DNA from: Alisma plantago-aquatica
Lineage: Eukaryota; Streptophyta; Magnoliopsida; Alismatales; Alismataceae
Length of the DNA stretch: 64,000 nucleotides
Direction: 5' to 3'
Assembly (NCBI GenBank): GCA_963693085.1
Contig: OY856409.1
Span: forward strand, 1,168,789,749-1,168,853,748
Every line of letters begins with the position of its first letter. The first letter of the stretch is position 1. Position numbers and translations under genes: made by a program. Positions 9,233 through 21,265 of the stretch are shown piece after piece. Below the pieces are notes generated by a model that was given only the letters and a program-made list of their open reading frames with translations, was not told the DNA's origin and ran no database searches.

Positions 9233-9949
9233 ACGACTAGATTTTAGAAATCAATTTGATTGGAAATCATTACATAGTTGATCAACAATTCAAATATTAC
9301 ATCAACATGTTCATTTAAGATAATTGTCCCGAAAGGACTACACGCATGCAGCGGAAAATATGTTATATGCTAGAGAAAGGACACCTAGCCATCCTCCTAG
9401 CTTCCTCAGGGTCTGTCCATAAATTCCCATAGGGAATAAGACCACACATGAATCAGAGATAAAAGATGGTCAGTCAAATGATCGGTACAAAATCATTATT
9501 TAAAAGATGATCAAAATATGTTACTAACTACCAAAAATTTTCAATCAAAATATGCAAGGAATTTCAACATATAGATAAGTATCAATTTATAAACAAGGCT
9601 ATAAAATTTAACAAGACTAAGTTCCAATATTCAAGACTTAGAGTTTAAAATATTAATAGATAAGACATATCAATGTCTATTTTATTGGTGAAGCCTTATG
9701 CTCTCTCCATGGGAGAGACAACACACTAACTGAAGTTTCCGATACACTGAGAAACACCTATGTCCTTTCTCTACACAGAGTCATGGAAGCATAATTCCAC
9801 TAAAAACTAGCGGGCACCAACCTGCCCTTTTGACGTTTAAACAATATACTACTATTTTCCATGAATAATGTTGGTTGCCATTCAAATAGGAAGACTAAAG
9901 TTTAAAAAGCAATATTAGGACAACCAACACATCTAATCATGCATGTGTT
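9233..9949. other. Gene-free stretch left of the CACTA element
   Basis: AT-rich sequence without a recognised ORF or repeat. Together with 18553 onward it is the interrupted target of the CACTA insertion. I cannot assign it to a family. Confidence 0.4.
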
Positions 9950-9984
9950 TACTACTATATTTTTGGTCAATTACGTCGCTGCCG

Positions 9985-10440
9985 AAAGTGTCACTTTTAT
10001 TAGCAAAACCGACCTAATAAAAAAATTTGGGTATTGGTTGAGGTACAAGGTCGGTTTCATCAAAAACCCGATCTAAAAGGTTTCCCGCGGCAAAAATTGG
10101 TTCCATTTTTCCTTCGCGCCTTCGAGTTATAGGTTCGGTTTGTTCAAATAACCGACCTAGCAATTTATAAAAAAAGTTCGGGCACCGCTTACCTCTGTTG
10201 GGTCGGTTTCTTCAAAACAACCAACCTAAAAGGGTCAACTTCTTGGGTCGGTTTTTGTGTTTAACTGTCCTTGTAGTTTCGCGCCTGCACCAACCTCTAT
10301 TGGGTCGATTTTGCCTTTTAACCGACCTTATAGGTTTCAACTGTAGAGTCAGTTTTTATAAAAAACCATCCTTGTAGATGTGTGTGGGTATCAGTGGCCC
10401 CTGTTGGGTCGGTTTAGTCTGATAACCGATCGTAGAGGTC
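9985..10440. repeat. Left subterminal repeat array of the CACTA element
   Basis: About ten copies of GGTCGGTT or its complement AACCGACC, many with one change, recur every 25-60 bp. They are often paired as inverted motifs flanking short spacers. In CACTA elements such motifs are binding sites for the TnpA protein; that role is inferred here from family knowledge. Confidence 0.75.
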
Positions 10441-10469
10441 GGGTTGATATTAGCATGTTTTCAATTCAT

Positions 10470-10647
10470 TTGGTCGATTGGGAGCAAAGCACTAGAGACC
10501 AAAGACGCCCGTTCTCTATCGTCGTGTCTAAGGAGCCCCACTGTCGTCCCCTTCTGACGAGCTGTCGCTGCCGCACCTCTAGTCGTCGACTCTGAGATGC
10601 CCCCCGCTGCCGCGTTGTGGCCACAGCCGCCAACCGAAGGTTGCAAG
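10470..10647 (+). other. Putative 5' leader exon of the CACTA transcript
   Basis: A GC-rich stretch with many CpG and CCGC steps follows the subterminal array and ends at a good donor (TTGCAAG/GTACTC at 10647/10648). CACTA elements often begin transcription in such a leader. The small ORFs here show no similarity I recognise. Confidence 0.3.
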
Positions 10648-12210
10648 GTACTCTTTATTTGCCTTAAATTTGCTTGGCCACCGTCGGGAGCCTATGAAAC
10701 CCTTCTCGGCAAGGTCAAAGAGGGTAGCCCATTCTCAGTTGGAAAGGAGAGGCGGCAGTGGCTGGGGGTGGGTGGATGGGGGCTGTAGTGGACGAGGCAG
10801 GACAGGACGTCGATGCGACTTGGATCCATGGTTGGCATCGTCGATGGTAGCCAGGGGGTGTGGAGAACCTACCTGTGAGGAAGCATGTGTTGTAGGGGTC
10901 GTTGGACGACTGAGGGTAGGAGAGAAAGAGTGGGACAGCAGGGAGCTAGGGTTTTGAGAGAAAGGAAGTGAAGGATGAGGAGAAGAGGGATCAACTGAGG
11001 AGGGAGGAGGGGAATACAAGAAGCAGACACAATCCTGGCGGCGTGAATTACGTAGGCGACACCTTGAGTGTGTCAAAGGGGAGACTGTGCCGCATCACAG
11101 GGAGAAAGGAAATAGAAGTGGCAATTAAATGTAATAATAGAATTGGTTAATTAAACTGGTGTTGTGGTCGGGGCTGGGGTCGGCAGTGGGTGGCGATGGG
11201 TGCTGGGTGCTGGGGTCAGGTGTTGGCCATCTATTGTCTATGCTTTACACTTATTGTATACACTATGAAGGTATGGATTGAAGTAAGGAGGTGCCATCAC
11301 AATCTCATTTCGATGACCATCAAAGTATTTAGGAAGTATTGGAGATCTCAGTGTTATTTTTGATTTTATTTTGCATATATGCATGATGGTATTATAAAAA
11401 GTTAGAATAGTTCTATGATGCCAGGAGGAGTGTAGAACTCAGACCTTCCTCAGTGATTATTCTTGTTTATTGGATTTTGTTGTTACTTCATGGCATGGCA
11501 TGATATGGTAGTGAAAACCTATCCTCAAGTATCTCTAATAAAACTCGATGCTTCAATTATTATGATCTATATTTTTGTTCTTTCCTTTATTAATAGTTAC
11601 ATTAACTTGAATGGAAACAAACATTTTTATAGCAGTATTCTATTCCAGTGGGTTCCAGTGAGCCATCACTTATCATGTTGGATAAGATATCTCAACTTCA
11701 GTTTATATTTGTCAAGAGCACCTAATTGATTTTCAATTCAGTACATATAATGAATGTTTATTTATGGAAGTACTCTTGGTTTGCCCATATTGTTCAGGAC
11801 AGTCATCCTCTTGCTCGTTGTAGCTCCGATGCTCGGTGGTCATCCTCTTGCTCTTTACCACCTGTGCGGCTTCCACTGCCCACGGTCTACTCTCATTTTC
11901 ATCTCGGCGGCTCAGGTCAGTTACATTGGTTTTCCATTTTATTTGACAAACCAATAATATAAAAATGTATTCTTTTATATCCACATTTTATTAGCAATCA
12001 CATATGTAATCGTTGTATACATTCTAGAAATATGAGGGTAGACATTGTGTAGTGCCAGATTGACACTTTAGGGTTTATAGATGAGATTGTCGATGCATGA
12101 TGTTTAACTTAATATATAAATATGACAATAATACATTTATATATTAACTTAGAAACTCGTTCAAAATTCACTCATTAGGAGCAAATTTTAGATAGTCCCC
12201 AGTCTGGGAC
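10648..12210. other. CACTA interior before the transposase; no recognised gene
   Basis: The first part (to about 11150) is GC-rich and carries unrecognised ORFs on both strands. It may be leader or captured host sequence. The rest is AT-rich and intron-like. Confidence 0.35.
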
Positions 12211-12437
12211 TATTTTTGGATATTTAATCTCACTTAGGATGTAAGTGTATTTGTATGTTTAGTTTTGAAGAAAATTTTAGTAGTATTTCCTCATTTGTTC
12301 TTTGGGTATATATGTGGGTGGTTATTTGCCATTTACATCTATGTACTTGGAGAACTTAGGGGAAATGCTGCTGAAATTTTCTTAAAAACTAAACATACAT
12401 TATACAGTTACTTGTGAGATTAAATATTCAAAAATGG
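12211..12437. repeat. Foldback (MITE-like) inverted repeat inside the CACTA element
   Basis: The left arm (tttttggatatttaatctca, then tgtatgtttagttttgaaga) is matched in reverse complement by the right arm (tgagattaaatattcaaaaa, and tcttaaaaactaaacataca). The arms are roughly 90 bp with a short central loop near 12310-12340, and transcription would give a long hairpin. No clear TSD was found. It lies just upstream of the transposase start. Confidence 0.7.
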
Positions 12438-12553
12438 GATAGGTGGTATACTTTAGTATATAAAAAATTAACTTCCTATCAATAAAAACTTATAATGTAT
12501 ACTATCAATATTAAACACTCAGTTTTATAATTAATTTTAATGTGATCTAGAAA

Positions 12554-15500
12554 ATAGATCGAAGTTGGATATCTATCAAGAACCGTTGTAGTCTAGAGTT
12601 TGCTAAAGGTCTTGATGAATTTATAAGATTTGCTAAGGAACATAGGAAACTACCTATAGATAGGTTCTATTGTCCATGTAGAAATTGTGGTAACAATTTG
12701 AAAGTTGATACTGTTGAGGAAATTAAGAATCATGTCATATGCAATGGGATCATAAAAGGTTATAATGAATCGTATTGGCATGGAGAGAAATTTAATTATG
12801 GATCAGAAAATGGATACTAATAGTTGTGGCATAGAAGATATAGATAATGATGATAATGTCAATGATGAACCGATTCAAAATGAACCGATTCAGGATGATA
12901 TGTTTCATGGGATGCTACATAGTTGTTGGGACAATGTCATTGATCCACCTTCTTTATTTGCAAACATTGTCCATGATGCTGAAAAACCATTATATAAGGC
13001 TTGTACTAAGTTCACGAGGTTGAGTGTTGTGATGCAATTATATACTCTTAAAGCTCAAAACTGTTGGAGCGATAAGAGTTTCACTTCATTGTTATCTTTG
13101 TTAAAGGAAATTCTTCCTGAAGGCCACGAGCTTCCAATTTCAACATATCAAGTAAAAATAATAATGTGCCCATTGGGAATGGAGGCTAGGAAGATTCATG
13201 CATGTCTAAATGATTGTGTGTTATTTTAGAAGGACTATAGTAAATTGATAAATTGTCCAAAATGTGGTGTGTCAAGGTACAAGACCACAATTTTAGATAA
13301 GGCTAAAAATAGCTCTCCTGCCAAGGTGATGTGATATCTACCAATAATACCACTATTTCAATGCTTATTTGCTAATACTGAAGATGTGTAAATTTTGTCT
13401 TGGCATGGGGAGTTAAAGGCCAATGATGATGGCATCCTACGACACGCATCTGATTCACCACAATGGAAGAAAATTGATTTATTATACCCTCAATTTGGTA
13501 AAGAACCAAGAAACTTAAGTCTGGGACGATATACAAATGGAATGAATCCTTATGGTACATTAAGCAACCAACATAGCACTTGGCCTGTTATGATTGTTAT
13601 ATACAATCTTCCTCCTTAGTTGTGTATGAAAAATAAGTATGTCATGATGTCAATATTAATATCAGGGCCCAAGCAACCTGGAAATGACATTGATGTTTAC
13701 CTTCAACCTCTAATTGATGACCTAATGAAACTATGGGAAGAAGGTGTTATGACATATGATGCTTCACGTGAAGAGATCTTTAGTTTGCATGCTATGTTGT
13801 TTTGCACGATTAATGATTTTCCATCTTATGGAAATTTTTATGGATATAGTATAAAAGGATACAAAGCATGTCCTATTTGTGAGGAAAATATTGATTCAAT
13901 CTGACTAAAACATGGTGGTAAAATTGTATATCTTGGTCATCGGAGATTTATCCCACAAGTGCATCCTTATCGAAGGCAACACAAAACATTTAATGGATCG
14001 ACTGAGGAACAAAGTGCTCCTAAACCTATACCAGGAAATGTTGTATATGACAGGGTGAAAGATATTGTTAATGAATTTGGAAAGAGTTCAAGTAGTTGTA
14101 CTCTCGCATGTCACAAATCTCTATATAAGAAGAGGTCAATATTATGGGATATTCCTTATTGGAGATTCTTGTCAATTAGACACTGCATTGATGTCATGCA
14201 TGTTGAAAAAAATATTTTTGATAGCATCATTGGTACGATGTTAAAAATACGGGGAAAGACTAAAGACGACATCAAATCTAGAAAAGATTTAGAATTAATG
14301 GGTATAAGAAAAGAATTATCAGCGGAGATCAGGGTCGTCGCACATATTTACCACCATCTTGTTACACTTTATCAAAATAGGAGAAAAAGACTTTCTGTGA
14401 GTGTTTGTATAATATTAAGGTTCCACAAATATACTCTTCTAATATCCGTAGATTGGTATCAATGAAGAATGTGAAGTTGATAGGTCTCAAATCTCATGAT
14501 TGTCACACCTTAATGCAACAAATTTTACCTACGGCTATTCGATCTATTTGTCGAAGCATGTAAGGTTTGCAATCACAAGACTTTGTTTCTTCTTCAATGA
14601 AATATGCAACAAAGTGATACATCCTGATACTCTTGATAAATTACAAAAAGATGTAATTGTGACCGTGTGTCATCTTGAAATGTACTTTCCTCCTTCATTT
14701 TTTGATATCATGGTTCATCTTGAAGTACATATAACAAGGGAGGTGAAGATGCTAGGTCCAATTTTCTTACACTGGATGTATCCATTTGAACGCTATATGA
14801 GTGTTTTTAAAGGTGATGTTCGGAATCATTATCATCCTGAAGGGAGTATTATTGAGGGTTATGTGGCCAGGGAGGTGATGGACTCTTACAATGATTTTTT
14901 GAATTGCAATGAAACTTCTAGCAATCTAAAAAATTCCCATCACACTGAATCTTATTGTGACAAAGGAACTCTGGGAGCATGAGTGAAAGGAATTCGTCAT
15001 GAGTTATGGGAACAAGCACATTTATATATTTTACATAACATTGATGAAGTTAGTAGCTACATCACATAACACAATGATCTTATCAAGAGAAATCATCCGC
15101 GATCCAGTTCAATGTAGCTTGCAAGAGAGCATAATCGAACATTTATTAGGTGGTTTGAAGTGAAAGTCTTTTATCAACTATCTGAATCACTGAATAATGT
15201 TGCAGAGAACATAAAATGGCTCGCCTTAATCCAAAAATGGATGTCATGTCATATGAAGGATATGACATAAACGGATTTTCATACTACACAAAGCGTCAAG
15301 ATGAAAGTAGTGTAGTCCAAAATAGTGGGGTCACTGTTCAAGCTTTTTTGTTGTATTTTACTAGTGCCAAAGATAAAAGACCACATGAAGCTGAGATGTC
15401 GTATTACGGCGTCATTTAGGACATATGGGAATTGGACTATACAAATTTCAGAGTTCCTATCTTTAGGTGTAATTGGGTTGATAACAACAAAGGAGTTTTA

Positions 15501-15803
15501 GTGGATGAGTTGGGTTTCACATTGGTGAATTTTGAAAATCTTGGTGAGAAAGATGAGCCATTCATCATGACAGACCAAGTAAAACAAGTATTCTATATTG
15601 ATGACCTGACAAATAAAAATTAGTTCGTCGTTCTTCATGGAAAAAGACAGTTTACTGTAGACCCTATAGATGAAGAAGAAGAATACGAAAAGTATGATGA
15701 TTCTAGCCCATTCTCAGTTGGTTTGCCAAGTATAAATGTTGAAGTTAACATCGATGAATACTATAAGCGTCAAGACCATGTTGAAGGAATTTTACTTGAC
15801 TAA
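12554..15803 (+). pseudogene. CACTA tnpD-like transposase (Transposase_21 family) with associated domains
   Basis: Domains in order: a transposase-associated zinc-binding domain (RSWISIKN, FYCPCRNCGNN, NHVICNGI) at 12557-12790; the Transposase_21 core at about 12900-14350 (CPLGMEARKIHACLNDCVLF, CPKCGVSRYK, GMNPYG, HCIDVMHVEKNIFDSIIG); a DUF4218-like region at 14550-14950 (WMYPFERYMSVFKGDVRNHY, EGSIIEGYVAREV); and a DUF4216-like region at 15216-15660. The expected start codon reads ATA at 12554. A frameshift lies near 12800, another near 14400-14550 and another near 15220. Stops in the main frame at 13227, 13332, 13389, 13617, 13902, 15417 and 15621 all fit C-to-T or G-to-A change. The usual Asp before GMNPYG is Asn. 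This protein would catalyse element excision; it is inactive. Confidence 0.85.
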
Positions 15804-15956
15804 CAACTCAACCAATACTATAGACATGTATTCTTTGAATTATTTATTTTATTATCATTCAAGCACATAATCTTTTAAATATACATCATATCACCACTTG
15901 TACTTTTATTATTACTTATGTTTCTTTTATCATGTATACTTGCAGGTTGTTTTAAA

Positions 15957-18091
15957 ATGGCAAGTGAAGACGAACATTTGGAGTATGAGCACCATGAGGA
16001 TGGTAGTGGTGATGCTAAGAAATGTAGAGGTCCCACACTAATGCATAGCCGGTAGGAGCTCAGGGCCAAAGGGGAGAAATTGCCAATCCAGTTTGATGTC
16101 ACAGGAGCACCTATTGGGGAACATGCTAGTGCTTTCAAACATTACGTAGGGACGACCGTGCGCAGTAAGGTGGAAATAGATATAGAAAATTGGCATGATG
16201 TTTATGATGCCTTAAAAGACCTCCTATGGAAAGATATTGCTGTGAGTTGAAGTGATATTATTTTAATATATTTTTTGTTTATTGATTCTAATTTAGTTTT
16301 CTTGGAAAGACATATCCTTTTTAAGATAAAATTATTTCTTATTTTGTATGTATAGGGTGTTTTTCATCTAAATGAAAAAGATCATAAGAAAAAAGTGCTA
16401 CAACGTTGTGGTGTACGATGGAGGGCTTTTAAGACCTATCTCAAAAGGGATTATATAGATAATCCTAAACAAAAGAAGAAAGCAACATATCAATATATTT
16501 TTATAGATCCTGAGGTATGGGAAAGATTTGTTGCATTAAGGAAATCAGAAGAGTTTCAGGTAATAAAGATTGTGATGTATTGTATGATCTTTTTTATACA
16601 ATTAAAGAGGTGAATCTTTTTAAAAATGTTTGCCAAGTCTAAATTGCAATACCTCATTTTAAATGATCAGACTATTCATGAGATTTAAAATGAAAGACGA
16701 GCCAAAAATGTGCATGACCATCGCTTGGGGCCCGATGGTTATGCCTTCTGCCGCCAACTACAAGAGAAGCAACTCTCTTATGGAGAAGAGTCTAGTACAA
16801 CTCAAGTTGAGCGTCCACCCCGACACTTGTAGTGGATTGATGCTAGAAAAAAATTGAGCAGGTGAAATTGTCAACCCGACAATTAAAGAGGAGGCACAAA
16901 AGATGGTAGGTTTATCCCAACTAAGTAAAGAGTAACTCCCACAAACTTTGATTTATTTATATCTAATTGATATTGTGATTTAATATTTTTATTAACTATG
17001 AATAGATTGATCTCCATGAGCAAAGGAAGGTCGGAAAGTTCATCCCAACTGGCCGCATGGATGAACTATCAGTTGTTGTTGGTACGAAGGAGCATCATGG
17101 CCGTGTTAGGGGATTAAGAGCTGACATAGGATTCAAGTCTTATTTTGGCCATTCACAATCTAGAAGAGGTTGTACAGGAGGTCTTACACAAGAGGAAGTT
17201 GAAGTATTAGTAGCATAGAAAGTAAAAGAAATAATGTCTTCATTTCAGCCTACTCAACCTTCTCAACCTATTTAAATTGTGTGTCTCTCAGATGATGAGG
17301 TACAAGCCCATGCCCCAACTGTAGAAGGTCGTGGGAGCACTCACAATGACGCACCAAAACAATCTGCAATAAGTTTGTTCTATATGTTGTGTTATTAGTA
17401 TGATATATATATAGATATATATATATATAGTTGTAGTAGGTATCTAGTTTACCACTTCGTATATAACTTATATTATTTCAATTCTAGGTTGGTATGAACT
17501 ATAAACTTATAGTGGAGGTTCCAGAATATAATGTTGTGGCAGCGGGCAAGGTATACAACCTTGATGGTACATTGCATTGCCAACTAATTACTGATGACAT
17601 TTGTCGTGTGTGCATCCATCTTGTGTATGATGGAATGGGGGACAAACTACTACCCACACATAATCTTGAATATAGTATAGTTGTAGAAGCAGAGAGTGCT
17701 ATGGTGGGTTGGCCTAGATACTTGGTTATCAATGACAAGGTATACCTGAATTCTACCATGTCTTTCATATTTGACTACATATATGAACTCGTGTAATATA
17801 AGTATGTAATTTAATTAACAGGTTTGCAAACCAAAAAGTAAAAATTCTACTAGTCATCCTCCTATGCCCAAGCTATCTTTTATTCCAGAATCCACATTCG
17901 ATGAGTTGGGAAGTAAATGTAAATGTTTGTGTCGATACTTAGCCAACCAAAGTTCAGGATTACAAATGTTGGTCAATTTAACAGAAGATGCAACTGGGAG
18001 GGACTTTGACAAATATATTTTTCTTGATGATATTATAGAGTTGTTCCGGTATGATTGGATAAATACTTCGATATTAGAAGTATGGACAAGG
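15957..18091 (+). pseudogene. CACTA second gene, tnpA-like (Transposase_24/DUF8039 type), spliced and truncated
   Basis: ATG 15957 follows a TGCAG acceptor. Exons visible: 15957 to about 16238 (KLPIQFDVTGAPIGEHA), about 16355-16559 (RCGVRWRAFKTYLKRDYI and a PEVWERFVALRKSEEF end), about 16640-16905 with several stops (NVHDHRLGPDGYAF), about 17006-17380 (GKFIPTGRMDEL, HHGRVRGLRADIGFKSYFG), 17490-17770 (a DUF8039-like domain) and about 17822-18091. The last exon resembles the segment that precedes a Ulp1-type protease domain in CACTA proteins, but no protease catalytic domain follows: the gene runs straight into the subterminal repeats at 18140. It lies 150 bp downstream of tnpD on the same strand. 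TnpA-like proteins bind subterminal motifs. Confidence 0.68.
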
Positions 18092-18139
18092 TAAGGATCT
18101 ATCAATATAGAAAATTTCAATACACATTTTTAACTTATT

Positions 18140-18540
18140 TCTATATATGAGTCGATTTTTTGCTCATAACCGACCTTACAGGTTATCTCTTGGGTCGGTC
18201 TTTGGCTTATAACTGACCTTATAGTATCTCTCTTGGGTCGGTGTTTTTCTTATAACTGACCTTACAAAATATCTTTTGGGTCGGTGTTTTTCTTATAACT
18301 GACCTTAGAGAACTCTAGGGTCAGTTTTTTTAATATAACCGACGTTATAGCCTCAGGGTCAGCTTTTTTCTCACTTTGGTCGGTTTTTTTACAGCCTCTA
18401 GAGTCAGTTTTTTATATATAAGGTCGGTTTTCTTTGGTTAAAAAACCAACCGTATAGAGCAATTTCTATAGCGACGACCACTTAGGGGCCAGTTAAAATG
18501 TGACGCTATAGGCTTAAAAAAATCGACGTTGTAGACCATC
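18140..18540. repeat. Right subterminal repeat array of the CACTA element
   Basis: About ten copies of GGTCGGTT/AACCGACC and one-base variants (AACTGACC, GGTCAGTT) lie every 35-50 bp, then the terminal CACTACTACAG inverted repeat. The variants again fit deamination of the central CpG. Confidence 0.78.
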
Positions 18541-18552
18541 ACTGTAGTAGTG

Positions 18553-20990
18553 ATTTAAGAGGAAAATAAATATTTCAAATTGAAATAGTAATTTTGTAAC
18601 TTGAGTCAAAGCGTACAAAATAAAAGATATCAAGTGTCGAGCTCCAAGAGTCAAACAAGAGAGTGATCTACGATGTACATAAATATAGGTCACTATTGGC
18701 TTTGAATCATTTAATTACATATTCTGATTTGTATTTCAGGTGATTTGGTTTTTGACTTATGAGCTATACACTTCTACTTTTCTGACTCTAGTCGCTTTTA
18801 GGGTAATTAGATACATCATATGTGATTGAAGCCACATATAACCTCAGCATGCCTGCATATCACATTTTGTACCGAGTCATCAATATAGGGTTCAAGATAC
18901 GCATATATATGCATAATTTCTCAAATATGGATACTTCGATTCCAAGGGCATGTACAAGTATGTGAATGCATTTCATATTCCTTTAAATGTATTAAAGGAT
19001 GTGACTTTTTTTCCTATAGTTCAAGATGTGACATGATTTAATGCCCTTTCCAAGATGAATTAGGTTATAAAGTCTATAAATGATGCTTACTATGATATAT
19101 ACATATCTTGTCGTACAATATCTTTAAAACCTAACCTTCTCGGCACGTGTAACAGAAATACTAGAGCATATATTTATAAACTATTTGTAATGTGCTCGTA
19201 TACTTGCATGCAGACGCGAGCCATTTCTCCCGTATTCATGCAAATTGTATCTTTTCCTTATTCCAATTACAAGTGATGATGGCATTAGGACTAGCATCAT
19301 CTTATTGGCTGTTAGTATATGCACTACTATATAAACTATTATATATGATAATGATGAGATCGATCCGGTTGTTACCACAGTTAGATGCTCATGTACTTAA
19401 TGACAGTCCACAGACCTTCAGGAACTAATATAATGGTTTATTGAAAGTAGGTCTAATACGCATACATATAGCAATATATACCAGAAGTTAACTACCAAAT
19501 GTTTCTACCCAACTGTTATACTTAAGTCACTTCAATCCATCATTAGTTTATGCGTAGGTTTCTGGAAACAAATATTTACTCATCATTTATGTCTAACAAC
19601 ATGTACTGACTATAAGTTAGCAAGTTATTGCATATCTTCATACTGATAAGTTTACTAACAAGATCCTTACGAAGCAAATATGAGTTAGTTGGTTTAGTGC
19701 CTCAATGTCATTTAGGAATAGCAGATTTTCAGATTGGCATCCTTTAGATTCGTTGTCAGTTCACGTAAGCATGCAATAGTATGTTTGCATTAGTTATACA
19801 AATTATTATGGTGCATACCCGTGTTTCTCTTTGGTATGCTAATCTGTTTTGTGGTAAATGTCTCAGCAAAATAGGAATTAGAGAGCTAGCTAGGAACAAC
19901 CAACTAGCGCGTGTATAAGTAGGACAATCAACAGGTGAGCAGACCAGCGGACTTCCTTCACGTACGATCGCTTTCATAGAGGCCACTATAGTTGCATAAG
20001 TATGATACTTGTCTATTAATAAAGTCACATTAATGAAGAACATGAGGTACGCGTAAACTGATGTGGGGTTTTCAAAGTTACTGATATGCTCTATAGACGA
20101 GTTGTTCCCTTCTAATCTTATTGATTTTTCTAACAAAAATCTGTAGCCGGGGATGCAAGACACTTACAGAGATTCACTTTGGATTGGCCTTCTTAGATCA
20201 CTCTGGCTATTGGCACCCACAATGAAATCTGGATTTCAAGTGATCTTCGTTCGTCTACGTCTTGAGTTGAAGGTCTCGCTCCAATGCCTTGTGGAAGGCA
20301 AGAGTTGCTGGCTCTCTAGTACACATTGTCGGTTGTTGTATGAGGCATGTTTTTGTAGTTGTTGTGATTCTTTAGTCAAAAGGCCTAGTGGTGTATAGGT
20401 GATGGGGTAGCGGGATGGAGAGAAGGCCCAGGGTATGGCTGAGGAGTGGCAGCCACATGACTTTTGGCCACATGGAGGCACATGTTGGCACGGACCCCAC
20501 CTGTGTTTGTCAAAATGTACACTGGCCAAGGCATATTTTTTATAATTTTTGGAAAAATTGCAGGCAATATCAAGTCTTGTGCCCTACTCTTTCATCTGCA
20601 ACTACAAGGTGCCCACCCTTTGGCTGAATTCTACCTCCGCCACTGGATCTGTAGCAGAGTTGTCAACCATGCGAGCGATGACAAAATTTTGTGGAAAAGG
20701 TTTTCATCACTTAGTCTTTGTATTGGTCATATTCCAATAATCTTCTAAATGTTATGACTTATAAACTTTATGTCTAAACACGTTGAAGTTTTGACCATGG
20801 GTCTCTTTTTATATAAATTAAATTCTAAAATATATAAAGGTTCAAAAATATAAAAATTATTTTGACAATTATGTCCCCATTGCAATATCGAAATTATTAT
20901 TATAATTGTTTTTTTACTATTGATTCTCAAGCCAATTGTATCTAAATTGAAACTTCATGATAATTTCAAGGTCTTAGAAAAAGAACGTTT
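18553..20990. other. Gene-free stretch right of the CACTA element
   Basis: About 2.4 kb with no gene I can support. Short ORFs (for example 20153-20398 and 20464-20748) have no recognisable motif and sit in sequence with stops in all frames nearby. It may contain old unrecognised transposon sequence. Confidence 0.4.
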
Positions 20991-21096
20991 CAGCCAATGA
21001 AGAGGCACCCCAGTGGTAGATGTGATGATGTAACACTGAGACGTCGTGTGTTCAAACCCAGGCGACGGGATGAATGAATTGCCAATTTTAAAAAAA
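20991..21096 (+). mobile_element. Probable tRNA-derived SINE
   Basis: An A-box-like gcaccccagtggtagatg (about 21005) and a B-box-like gtgttcaaaccca (about 21048) have the spacing of a tRNA-type internal RNA polymerase III promoter. No tRNA cloverleaf with paired acceptor ends can be drawn. After the tRNA-like part comes a short unrelated body and a T/A-rich tail with aaaaaaa. The hexamer gtttca occurs just before (20988) and just after (21099) the unit, a weak TSD candidate. Confidence 0.45.
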
Positions 21097-21265
21097 TGTT
21101 TCAATAAAATTCTTATGTTTTGGAAAAAAGACCCAATGTATGCAAATAACAAAAGAGGTGTAACAAATGAAGTTCAGTTGAGGCATTGAATTGTAATTAA
21201 ATTTTAATGGAGATAAAATAATATATTTGTACATTTTGGTCACATTTGAGTATGTTACAATGCTC

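Larger units (their letters stand above)
9950..18552 (+). mobile_element. CACTA (En/Spm-type) DNA transposon, degenerate
   Basis: The right end, read inward on the minus strand, is CACTACTACAGTGATGG, a classic CACTA terminus. The left end at 9950 reads tactactat followed by ggtcaattacgtcg, aligning with the right end's GGTCTACAACGTCG. The first left base is C-to-T changed. Flanking trinucleotides are gtt (9947-9949) and att (18553-18555), near-matching 3-bp TSDs. Both ends carry arrays of GGTCGGTT / AACCGACC subterminal motifs. Inside are a tnpD-like transposase with its associated domains (12554-15803) and a second tnpA-like spliced gene (15957-18091), in the usual order. All genes are broken, so the copy is dead. 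Confidence 0.82.

Noticed and set aside
8799..9233. Gly-rich protein gene on the plus strand
   Set aside because: It is the complement of a Pro-rich frame with more natural continuation on the minus strand. Not excluded, but without a signal peptide or conserved ends I do not call it.
10735..11076. 113-codon minus-strand ORF, Ser/Pro-rich
   Set aside because: GC-rich leader region of the CACTA element; composition bias explains the open frame and no domain is visible.
19540..19740. Possible Copia RNase H C-terminal end
   Set aside because: A short frame faintly recalls the tail of Copia pol, but no upstream RNase H motif or LTR supports it.
20991..21075. A tRNA gene
   Set aside because: Boxes are present, but acceptor and anticodon arms do not pair; a SINE fits better.
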